Positions 32,922-40,054 of a DNA stretch of 40,054 nt are shown in pieces (within the stretch, counting starts at the first letter, position 1; every line of letters begins with the position of its first letter). A program made the translations under genes and the position numbers. The stretch spans positions 1 to 40,054 of the forward strand of contig JAJDBF010000047.1 of the NCBI GenBank assembly GCA_029261535.1, written 5' to 3'. The notes below the pieces were generated by a model that was not told the DNA's origin, did not search any database, and worked only from the letters and a program-made list of their open reading frames with translations. Source of the DNA: Nitrospinaceae bacterium (GTDB lineage Bacteria; Nitrospinota; Nitrospinia; Nitrospinales; Nitrospinaceae).

Positions 32922-33078
32922 CGATTCCTCTACCTGAATTTGCTTTCCCGTACTATAATTCCCGAAAAATTGAATCCTTGGGTCCTAAAAATCCATCTTA
33001 CTCGCAAGGTTCAGTAACCGGCTAGGCCGGAAAACCTAAACTATTTCTGATTTAATTGAATGAAAGGGGAGGGTCCTC

Positions 33079-33528
33079 ATGTGGCTCATTGAATTTTTAC
33101 ATGTAATTTGCGGCGTCTTTTGGATTGGCCTATTGTATTTCTTCAATCTTGTGCAGGTACAATCCATGCCCAAGATGACGGAAGAAGGAGCCGCCAAGCC
33201 ATACACTCAGATCGTTTTACCCAAGGCCCTCTTCTATTTCCGCTGGGCCGCCATGGGCACCTTGGTATTTGGGATTGTCTATTACATCATGGGCGGCGGA
33301 GTTCCCGGTATTATCCACATCGGTATGCTGCTGGGTGCGATCATGTGGTTCAACGTTTGGTTCATCATCTGGCCGAACCAGAAAAGGATCATTGCGGGTG
33401 AGCTCGAAGGCGATGCATTGGCCAAGGCCAAGCGGACGGCATTTCTGGCGAGCCGCACCAACGCCTGGTTGTCCATCCCGATGCTGGCCTGTATGGTGGC
33501 ATCAAGCCATGGTGGTTTCAACTTCTAG
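33079..33528 (+). CDS. PuuD/urate-hydroxylase-like membrane domain protein
   Basis: A 149-residue membrane protein with four helices that matches the N-terminal membrane domain of the PuuD (urate oxidase) type. Conserved marks are H-V-I-C-G-V-F-W-I-G-L-L-Y-F at the start, I-M-W-F-N-V-W-F-I-I-W-P-N-Q-K, and R-T-N-A-W-L-S-I-P. The C-terminal cytochrome domain of full PuuD is absent, so the standalone form may be a haem-binding membrane unit with another partner. GGGGAGGG lies before the ATG. It ends just before a strong terminator and starts after a 157-base gap, so it is probably a single-gene unit. Confidence 0.72.
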   Translation: MWLIEFLHVICGVFWIGLLYFFNLVQVQSMPKMTEEGAAKPYTQIVLPKALFYFRWAAMGTLVFGIVYYIMGGGVPGIIHIGMLLGAIMWFNVWFIIWPNQKRIIAGELEGDALAKAKRTAFLASRTNAWLSIPMLACMVASSHGGFNF

Positions 33529-33586
33529 AAATTGATTCTGAAAGTTCTTCGTTAAAAAGCATTTCCCAGGAATTATTTCCTGTTGC

Positions 33587-33621
33587 AACGGTCGCAGATT
33601 TTTTCTGCGGCCGTTTTTTTT
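33587..33621 (+). terminator. Rho-independent terminator after the PuuD-like gene
   Basis: AACGGTCGCAGA and TCTGCGGCCGTT form a 12-bp stem with one mismatch, a short T-rich loop and a run of eight T. Confidence 0.85.
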
Positions 33622-33669
33622 ATGTTCTTTTCGAATTATCTTTTTCACTGGAGTGGCGACGAAAACCAA

Positions 33670-33770
33670 CGCATGTCATTCGACAGGCTCAGGACAGGCT
33701 TTAATCGAAGCGCATAATTTGAAACTATCGCATGTCATTCTGAGAAACCCGAAGGGTGACGAAGAATCTC
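33670..33770 (+). repeat. Dispersed repeat cluster between PuuD-like and AsmA-like genes
   Basis: Contains the second copy of the 22-base unit seen at 4346-4367 (33679-33700). It also has a direct repeat CGCATGTCATTC (33670-33681 and 33729-33740) and the unit CCGAAGGGTGACGAAGAATC common in bacterial intergenic repeats. With the terminator this accounts for the 328-base gap; no gene is visible. Confidence 0.55.
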
Positions 33771-33856
33771 GCCTTTGCTTTTGATTTTTTGTTTCTCCTT
33801 TCTGTTCAAAAAAGGGCTTGCCACAACCTCTTGTTTTAATTGTATAATTGCAGGAT

Positions 33857-35935
33857 ATGAAACCTAATCCTCCTGCCTCGCCCGAAACCCCCGACCCTGT
33901 TAAATCCCCTGGTTTGTTTAAACGTCTGGCAAAAGCTCTGCTGATTTTCACAGTCGTTCTGGCTGTGTTGATTACCGTCCTCATCAAGACCGTTGACATG
34001 GACACCCTGCGCGAGCCGATCACCACTGCTATATCCGAGGCCTCCGGTCTGGATGTGAGTATCGGCGCGTTGAATCTTGAATGGTCCAGCGGACTGGGTT
34101 TGCGTGCCGATGAGGTTTCGGTCTATTCGCAAAAGGGCAAGCGCACCCTGTTTTCTTCCGAATCGCTGTTTCTAAAAGTGAAATGGGCACCCTTGCTAGA
34201 CAGGCAGGTGGAAGTTGAAGAGGCGGTCATACGAAAACCGGTGTTCCTCATTCAGCCGCAACCCGATTCCCCTGTAGCCGGTGCGCCTTCTCTAGATAAA
34301 AACGATACTTCTCCCCTCACCACCGGGCAGGTCGGTCTGGCACCGATGAAGCGTCTGTTGATGGGACTGCATTTGAATGCAGAGACCGTCAAAGTTGAGG
34401 ATGCAGAAATTCTGTGGTTTCCGACAGATGATCCTTCGATAGAACCCTTGCAGGTACACGCTTCTCTAATTTTGAAGGTCAATCGCCCGGATGAAAAGCG
34501 GTTGGATCTGGAAATTCACCAGCTCGATCTCTCCTCAGGCGGTCTGAATATTTCTGGCGATGTTTTAGCGCGGGATGTGCTCAGTCCAAACGGTCAGTTC
34601 AAGGTGCAACTGACGGGACAACCCTTTGAGCTTCAAACATTGGCAGGGTTTTTAAATTACCTGCCCGAACAGGCAAAAAATTTATGGCAACAATTTGATC
34701 CGGCAGGTGAGGTCTCCGCTTGGAATTTCGATGCCGGGGCGGAAGACATCAACCTTTTTGACGAGTCGTCTCTGAGTGGTAAGGCAATGAAGGCAGGGGT
34801 GACTTTTGCCGTCAACAATCTGGTGTTACAGCCACCGGCTGATCGCCCGGAACTCCGGCAAGGCTTCACCTTCATTAAGGGAAGTGCCAACTGGAACAAC
34901 CAAAAATTGGCGCATGAACTGGCAGGTGAGATGCGCAACCTTCCCTTTACAGTCAAGGGAAGTATTGATTTTTCCGGAGCCCCAAAATTGCATACAGTGG
35001 TTCGTGTTTCCAAAGCCCGCGCCAATTTATTGAATGAATGGATGCCGAGGGACTGGACGGTGGAACAGGGCACGATGTCGCATCGCATCAACATTCGCGG
35101 ACCGGTGAATAGGCCGCACCTGTTTCAGGTAGACGGGGTGGTGGAAGGTGAAGGATGGCTGATCGGTTTCAAGCGCGATCCCCATTTTAAAATTCCGCTC
35201 ACCAGTATTAAAGGGGGCTGGCGTCTGAAGAATGACAAGTTGATCCTTTCTTCGCTGGAATTCGTCCCGCCGCATGGCAACATAAAGTCGAAGGGAAACT
35301 ATTCCACCACTGATCGTTCCTGGCGCGTGAGTTATCAAGGAGACGGTCTGCGTGTCGAAGATTTTTATCAGCAGAATGTGGATGGTGATTTTTCTACAAG
35401 AGGGGCGTTGGTCGGTCGTCTTCCCGAAAGCGGATCGCCTCTCAAAACAGTTTCCGGCGACATCAATTTCAAGGCCACCGCAGGCAGGTTTTATCAACTG
35501 GAACCGTTACGCGCATTACTGACACTGCTCAACCCCCTGTCGGTCACCCAACTCAACAATAAAGGGTTGGGCTACGATTCTTTCGGCGGCGATTTCAAGG
35601 TAGTAAAAGGAAGAGCGACCACGCGCAACCTGGCTTTGCTGTCTCCGGAGATGAAAATTTATTTGACGGGTTGGGCAGATCAAACGGTCAACCGGATCGA
35701 GATGCAGGGTCGGTTCCAGCCGTCGCAGACCATCGATAAAATCGTCAAAGCGGTACCGATTCTAGGGGATATACTCACCGGTGGAAAAAAAGGCGGCGTC
35801 ATTGAAACGCGCTTTAAAATTTCCGGGCCTTTGAAGCGTCCGAAGGTGACGATCGATGCGAAAGGGTCTCTGGTGGGGAAAGGCGGTGATATGTTGCGGG
35901 AGCTTGGTCGATTGCCAGGGAAGTTTTCTCGCTAA
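33857..35935 (+). CDS. AsmA-like outer-membrane-biogenesis/lipid-transfer protein
   Basis: A 692-residue protein of the AsmA/DUF3971 type: one N-terminal membrane helix (about 20-45), then a long repeating beta-strand periplasmic part. Marks are V-D-M-D-T-L-R-E-P-I, A-S-G-L-D-V-S-I-G-A-L-N-L-E-W-S-S-G-L-G near the start and I-S-G-P-L-K-R-P-K-V-T-I near the end. Members of this group form bridges that carry phospholipids between membranes or limit outer-membrane assembly; the role here is inferred. A TTG at 33848 is the earliest start, but the ATG at 33857 is preferred. It is convergent with the Nfu gene. Confidence 0.8.
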   Translation: MKPNPPASPETPDPVKSPGLFKRLAKALLIFTVVLAVLITVLIKTVDMDTLREPITTAISEASGLDVSIGALNLEWSSGLGLRADEVSVYSQKGKRTLFSSESLFLKVKWAPLLDRQVEVEEAVIRKPVFLIQPQPDSPVAGAPSLDKNDTSPLTTGQVGLAPMKRLLMGLHLNAETVKVEDAEILWFPTDDPSIEPLQVHASLILKVNRPDEKRLDLEIHQLDLSSGGLNISGDVLARDVLSPNGQFKVQLTGQPFELQTLAGFLNYLPEQAKNLWQQFDPAGEVSAWNFDAGAEDINLFDESSLSGKAMKAGVTFAVNNLVLQPPADRPELRQGFTFIKGSANWNNQKLAHELAGEMRNLPFTVKGSIDFSGAPKLHTVVRVSKARANLLNEWMPRDWTVEQGTMSHRINIRGPVNRPHLFQVDGVVEGEGWLIGFKRDPHFKIPLTSIKGGWRLKNDKLILSSLEFVPPHGNIKSKGNYSTTDRSWRVSYQGDGLRVEDFYQQNVDGDFSTRGALVGRLPESGSPLKTVSGDINFKATAGRFYQLEPLRALLTLLNPLSVTQLNNKGLGYDSFGGDFKVVKGRATTRNLALLSPEMKIYLTGWADQTVNRIEMQGRFQPSQTIDKIVKAVPILGDILTGGKKGGVIETRFKISGPLKRPKVTIDAKGSLVGKGGDMLRELGRLPGKFSR

Positions 35936-35944
35936 AGAAAACGC

Positions 35945-36604
35945 TTAAACCGGTTTGACAACGAGGTCCGGGTGCAGTTGTTGCTTGATGAGTCGCTCGA
36001 TGTGCTGGAGCGTGCCCGTGGTCGATGAGGGGCAGTCGCCGCAGGCTCCCTGATAGTGAATTTTTACTTCGTTGCCTTCAACGCCCATGAGTTCGACACC
36101 ACCGCCGTCCTGCGCCAGCGAATGCCGGATCGATCGGTTCAGCACCATCTCCACCGCCTGCATTTGCTTGTCGTGTTCCATGTTCAAAAAATCTTTTACC
36201 TCGACTTCGATCTTCTCGGTTTCTTCCGTCGGATAAATCGAAACTTTGTCATCGATCACTTTCCACACTTGTTGTTCCAGCGGATTCCATCCGACCGCAT
36301 CGGCCTTGGTGACGGTGACAAAGTTATTCATGACGTAAACATTCTTGATGCCATCGAAATCAAAGATGGAGCGGGCCATCGCATCGTCACCACAGTCATC
36401 AATTGTTGAATACGAGCGTTTCCCATAGGCGAGGATCTGTGTGTTCAGCACATATTGTTGAGCGTTGGGATTCGGGGTCTCGCGCGTGCGAACGACTTTA
36501 ATGAGTTTTTTGCCGGTGCCTTTGGGCGGCGTGGTGCTTCCATTGCCGGTCGCGGGCGAGCTTGCTTTCTTGTCGCGTGCGGCAAGTATTTCACTGATTT
36601 TCAT
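35945..36604 (-). CDS. Nfu-type iron-sulfur scaffold/carrier protein
   Basis: Carries iron-sulfur clusters to target proteins. The 219-residue protein has a low-complexity N-terminal linker (about 1-35), the Nfu_N-type domain (T-R-E-T-P-N-P-N-A-Q-Q-Y, about 40-115) and the NifU C-terminal domain with C188-x2-C191 in A-C-G-D-C-P-S-S. The two domains in this order resemble eukaryotic and proteobacterial Nfu1/NfuA-like proteins. Many Fe-S enzymes in the window (SdhB, IspH, Rieske) could be clients, which is inference. It is followed by the convergent AsmA-like gene and lies downstream of cstA on the same strand. Confidence 0.88.
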   Translation of the reverse strand: MKISEILAARDKKASSPATGNGSTTPPKGTGKKLIKVVRTRETPNPNAQQYVLNTQILAYGKRSYSTIDDCGDDAMARSIFDFDGIKNVYVMNNFVTVTKADAVGWNPLEQQVWKVIDDKVSIYPTEETEKIEVEVKDFLNMEHDKQMQAVEMVLNRSIRHSLAQDGGGVELMGVEGNEVKIHYQGACGDCPSSTTGTLQHIERLIKQQLHPDLVVKPV

Positions 36605-36707
36605 TACAAGGACCTGTTTGCAGTTTGGATGTTGTGTCCATCATAAAAGAGAACACTCCCGGAAAGCAACGGGGATGTTCAACAATCCCGGAAATTTAAA
36701 GAGGCAG

Positions 36708-38414
36708 TCACACTTTTCCGGTGACCACCGGGGCGTATCGCCTTTTGCCACGGATCGCCTGCCACCCTTCAAGCCCGACAAATACTGCAAGCCCGGTCAG
36801 CACCAGGGCGGAAACTCCGAGAAACAGATGTGGCTCCGGCGCGGTGAAAAACCGGTACGATTGCCAGAGCAGGGCGGCGATGGTGGTCACCACCATGAAC
36901 AGTGCAGGCGCCAGCGTGAAGTGGGTGGGCTTTTTCACGCCGACCAGATAAGCCGAGATGACAAACAGGGCGACCGCGGCGATGAGTTGATTGGTGGCTC
37001 CAAAGATGGGCCAGATTTTCTGCCAGCCACCGGTGGCTCCAATACAAAATGCGAGCAATACCACACCAGTGGTGACGCTGTACTTGCTCCGCAGGACCGG
37101 CAGGCGCGAGCCGCCAAGTTCCTGCACGATGAACCGCGTGATGCGCACCGCCGTATCCAATGTAGTCAGCACAAACGTGTTGAGGGCGAGCACGGCGATC
37201 ATCGAGGCGGCGGTGAAGCCGAGTGCAGGGATCATTTGTTGCACCACGTTGCCATAGCCGGAACCGAAGGCATGGATCCAGCCACCCGCATTCAAAGTTT
37301 CGCGAAACCCAAGTTGCGCCATGTCGATGCCGCCTCCGGCAGGCTGAACCCAGTACAGGCCGCCTCCTACGAGCAGGACGGTTGCCACCGCCACCACGCC
37401 CTCGGTGAGCATGCCGCCGTAACTGATGAGTCGTCCCTCTTTTTCGTTGGCGAGTTGTTTGGACACCGTGCCTCCTGCCACCAGTGAGTGGAAGCCGGAC
37501 ACCGCGCCGCAGGCGACCAGCACGAACAGCATCGGCCACACCGGGCCTTGTTTATCCGACACCGCGCCCATGTAAGCCGGGGTGTTGAGGCCGGGATGCA
37601 CAAAGATCAGCGCCAGCAAGCCCAGCGCCATACTGCCAAATAAAATGTAGGTCGATAGGTAATCGCGTGGTTGCAAAAGCATCCCCACCGGCATGACCGA
37701 AGCGATGCCTGCGTAGAGCATCAGCAGGACGAACCAGAACATCAACGGAGACAACCCGAGCACGCCGTCAACAGGCAGAGGCAGGGGGAATTCGAATCCG
37801 ATAGCAATATTGGCCACCACCGCTAAAAGGGCGATGCAGGTGACCAGTCCCAGCGGCAGTCCTTTTTTATAGATGGCCCAGCCGAGGAGCATCGAGATCG
37901 GAATGATGGCGAAGGTCGGGAAAACCATTTCCGGTTGCGCTATGAGAGTCTTGGCGGCGACCACGCCAAACACCGCGATCACCAACAGCATGGCAAGAAT
38001 CAGAAACACAGCAAACACAGTTTTGGCACGACTCCCCATGGTGGACTCGGCGATGTCCGCGATGGAACCGCCACGATTGCGCACCGACACCATCAGCGCT
38101 AGATAGTCGTGCACTGCACCGATGAACACATTGCCGATAAGAATCCATAGGATGGTGAGTGCCCAGCCAAAATGTTGCATGGCAACGATGGGGCCAATGA
38201 CGGGTCCGGCTCCCGCGATGGAAGCGAAGTTGTGACCGAACAGCACCATCGGCTTGCTCGGAACGTAATCAACGCCGTCCTGTTGATCCACCGCCGGAGT
38301 TGTTTTGGAACGGTCGGGCTGAATCACTTCACGGTCGAGCCGCCCGGCGTAATAGCGGTAGCCGATGAAGTAAAAAAACAGACAGGAGAATGTCAGGATG
38401 AACAGAGTGAGCAT
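36708..38414 (-). CDS. cstA: CstA-family carbon starvation/peptide transporter
   Basis: CstA-family proteins are inner-membrane transporters; members move peptides or pyruvate. The 568-residue protein has about 14-16 membrane helices. Signature motifs are V-P-S-K-P-M-V-L-F-G-H-N-F-A-S-I-A-G-A-G-P-V-I-G-P, H-D-Y-L-A-L-M, and S-G-F-H-S-L-V-A-G-G-T with K-Q-L-A-N-E near residue 320. Length is shorter than E. coli CstA (701), as in many other groups. It is the first gene of a minus-strand pair with Nfu, with a 103-base gap. Which substrate it carries cannot be read. Confidence 0.92.
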   Translation of the reverse strand: MLTLFILTFSCLFFYFIGYRYYAGRLDREVIQPDRSKTTPAVDQQDGVDYVPSKPMVLFGHNFASIAGAGPVIGPIVAMQHFGWALTILWILIGNVFIGAVHDYLALMVSVRNRGGSIADIAESTMGSRAKTVFAVFLILAMLLVIAVFGVVAAKTLIAQPEMVFPTFAIIPISMLLGWAIYKKGLPLGLVTCIALLAVVANIAIGFEFPLPLPVDGVLGLSPLMFWFVLLMLYAGIASVMPVGMLLQPRDYLSTYILFGSMALGLLALIFVHPGLNTPAYMGAVSDKQGPVWPMLFVLVACGAVSGFHSLVAGGTVSKQLANEKEGRLISYGGMLTEGVVAVATVLLVGGGLYWVQPAGGGIDMAQLGFRETLNAGGWIHAFGSGYGNVVQQMIPALGFTAASMIAVLALNTFVLTTLDTAVRITRFIVQELGGSRLPVLRSKYSVTTGVVLLAFCIGATGGWQKIWPIFGATNQLIAAVALFVISAYLVGVKKPTHFTLAPALFMVVTTIAALLWQSYRFFTAPEPHLFLGVSALVLTGLAVFVGLEGWQAIRGKRRYAPVVTGKV

Positions 38415-38564
38415 ACCGACCGTTTTATTGGAATAGTTGGGGTATTCGTTGCGTCCCTATTATAGTACGAGGTTGACCCCGGAGGCTTCCAGTTTTTTAA
38501 AGGGACCGATTAGGAAGGGAGAAGGTGGGCCTGCTAAAGGGTGACCTCTTTACAAAAAGCTTCT

Positions 38565-39941
38565 CTATGTTTCTTCCGTGAGAATAGAGATTTTTTCTTC
38601 TAGCTGAGGGTCTTTAAAGCCTCCATTCAAAGCCTCTTTTAACATTTTCAAAGCTTCTACTCGGATTAATGACCGGTTATCTTCCGGTAGCGTATTCAAA
38701 AAAGTGGATATAGTTTCAGGGTTTTCAGATAAAATAGTTGAAGTTGTCTCCTCTTTTAATACTGGACTCCCTTCTCTGCACATTTGGGCAATTACAGGAT
38801 AGTTAAGTCGCTCTTTAATAAAATCCCGGTGGATTGAATTTGCGAATTCCAACTTCCCCAACTTTTCTTGATCATTAGCTAAGGTTTTTCGCAACACCGA
38901 CATAAGAATTTCTCGGAGTTCTAGAGCCCTTGTTTCAATTTCTTTGGCTGACCCTCCCACACCAATAGAAAAAGATATGAGTGTATCAAGTCGTTCTCGA
39001 ATTTTTAACCAGTCTCTACTTGTGACAATCTTTTGAAAATCACTCGCCAAATTTTCAAAACGCTGTTGACACGTTTGAAAATCAGATTGATCCTTTTTCT
39101 GGGTCAATTCCAAATCTTCTTTTGAAATCACCCTTCTAGATTCCGGGAAATAAGGATTATTCTGTCGCCTTTTTAAATGTATTTCATGCGCTCCGGGATT
39201 ATTGGACCATTCTAAGTCTGAATCCATTAAATCTGAGTTTATTGCCTTATAAGCTTCGTTGAGTTTTTCAAATTCTTGAAGAAGTTCTGATTGGGGATCC
39301 TCAGCTTGACAAGCAAACCAGATTTTTCCAATGGCAGCAGCAGAAACATCTTCTTTCCCTGAAGACATCTTATAAACTTTCGTCAGAAACCCAACCAAGG
39401 CACAGCCTTCTTTTGAGGAATCATTGAGAAGGCTTTCCCCAATTCCATGAAAAATCTCCTCTCCCCTCTTATGTCTCTTTTCTTCAATGGCCTCATCGGA
39501 CATGGTTTGTTTGTAGGCAATTCCAAGCGTTCCATCAGGTTTCCTCTGGGGTTCAAGTTTATGTCCGCCTTCTAGAAGTATTTCTTCGTTTAAGGAATCC
39601 ATTGCCTGAAAGCCTTTAGCAAGTGCAATGAAATCCTCTAAATCTGGTCCAATTTCACTTGCCGCTTCTTGCCGAACCTTTTCCCATTTTTCTGGATTGC
39701 TTTTGTAGGCAACAGCATGGAGAGAAACTTCCTGGCTTATCTTTTCGGCTTCTTCCGGCCCCATAATTGCCATGTAGGCATAATTTAAGGCAGATGCTGA
39801 ATCTTTCCCTGATTTAAAAGGTCCAAGCGCAGCCCATACAGGTAACACTTGCCCGCCGATTAAATTTTGCGCATTTTTACGAGAATAAAACCGGAACCAA
39901 AGCCAGAGAAGTAATATGGTGGATTCAAGTTTGAAGTGCAA
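38565..39941 (-). pseudogene. Low-GC gene of unknown function, 5' end replaced by an IS30 end
   Basis: A 458-residue frame, mostly helical and acidic, with no recognised domain. Composition is clearly lower in GC than its neighbours, suggesting transfer. The only early start is a TTG inside the transposase gene next to it (39941), without a ribosome binding site. The first residues (S-T-I-L-L-L-W-L-W-F) look like translated IS end sequence, and the next ATG is at residue 57 (39773). The true N-terminus was probably lost by the insertion. The body from about L-P-V-W-A-A-L-G reads normally, with E-N-P-E-T-I-S-T-F-L-N-T-L-P near the end. It may still be expressed in a shortened form. Function unknown. 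Confidence 0.6.
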
Positions 39942-40054
39942 CGGTTAGTGGTGGTTTCTTTTTGCAGAATAGTTCATGTGGTGTCTTATACCCAAGCGTT
40001 TTTCTTGGTCTGTGATTGAGTCGGTCCATGATGATTTTCAGTTGTTTGTCAGTG
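39915..40054 (-). mobile_element. End of an IS30-family insertion sequence, cut by the window
   Basis: The last 140 bases hold the 3' part of an IS30-type transposase and its short flank. The terminal inverted repeat probably lies around 39915-39945, overlapping the transposase end. The other end is outside the window. Confidence 0.7.
39925..40053 (-). CDS. IS30-family transposase, C-terminal fragment
   Basis: Forty-two residues are visible. They contain I-M-D-R-L-N-H-R-P-R-K-T-L-G-Y-K-T-P-H-E-L-F, the conserved end of IS30-family DDE transposases, with a natural stop at 39925. The frame runs out of the window at 40053, so the rest, including the catalytic residues, is not seen. The gene is probably intact beyond the edge. 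It lies upstream of and in the same direction as the 458-residue low-GC frame and overlaps its first codons, which shows that the insertion created that frame's start. Confidence 0.85.
   Translation of the reverse strand, partial: TDKQLKIIMDRLNHRPRKTLGYKTPHELFCKKKPPLTVALQT

Noticed and set aside
36465..37487. 340-residue frame antisense to the Nfu and cstA genes
   Set aside because: Opposite two well-supported genes; composition is typical of a reverse-frame artefact.
1..40054. CRISPR arrays and tRNA genes
   Set aside because: No regularly spaced repeats or tRNA-like cloverleaf patterns were seen by eye.

Overview
The window looks like chromosomal DNA of a Gram-negative, respiring bacterium with moderate GC content. 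The combination of a Rieske/cytochrome b unit joined to an octaheme cytochrome, a di-heme SdhC-type succinate dehydrogenase, SBBP-repeat proteins and a squalene/phytoene synthase fits an environmental lineage such as Nitrospinota or a deltaproteobacterium-like group. That placement is inference; no rRNA gene is present to settle it.

Layout. 40-7126 (minus strand): 5-formyl-THF cyclo-ligase, a probable 6S RNA, zapA, a coiled-coil protein, a short pheT, and a 7-repeat SBBP protein. 7231-12508 (plus): RNase R and ComEC. 12684-17470 (plus): the main respiratory cluster, with Rieske protein, b6-type cytochrome b, membrane-anchored octaheme (HAO-like) cytochrome c, monoheme cytochrome c and a secreted C-x2-H-x2-M protein. 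17560-17881: a highly structured, apparently transcribed intergenic element ending in a strong terminator. 17961-21032: small Lys-rich protein, gatC, gatA and an HD-GYP protein. 21049-22005 (minus): a 2-hydroxyacid dehydrogenase. 22193-23150: an IHF/HU protein behind a sigma-54-like promoter, and two small proteins. 23314-26712: sdhCAB. 26817-29019: ispH and a squalene/phytoene synthase, separated by a MITE. 29012-33528: small membrane proteins, a uracil-DNA glycosylase, an aldo/keto reductase and a PuuD-like membrane protein. 33857-38414: an AsmA-like protein, then Nfu and CstA on the minus strand. 38565-40054: a low-GC gene cut by the end of an IS30-family element.

How it works together. 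The 12.7-17.5 kb cluster is the most distinctive part. Rieske and cytochrome b form a quinol-oxidising core, but no cytochrome c1 or f follows. Instead a membrane-anchored octaheme HAO-like protein takes that place, then a small cytochrome c. This resembles the Rieske/cyt b complexes with multiheme subunits known from anammox bacteria and suggests quinol-linked redox chemistry of hydroxylamine, nitrite or another N or S compound. Succinate dehydrogenase feeds the same quinone pool. The most unusual non-coding signals are the probable 6S RNA, the structured element at 17.6-17.9 kb and the MITE at 27.7 kb, whose core is shared with that element.
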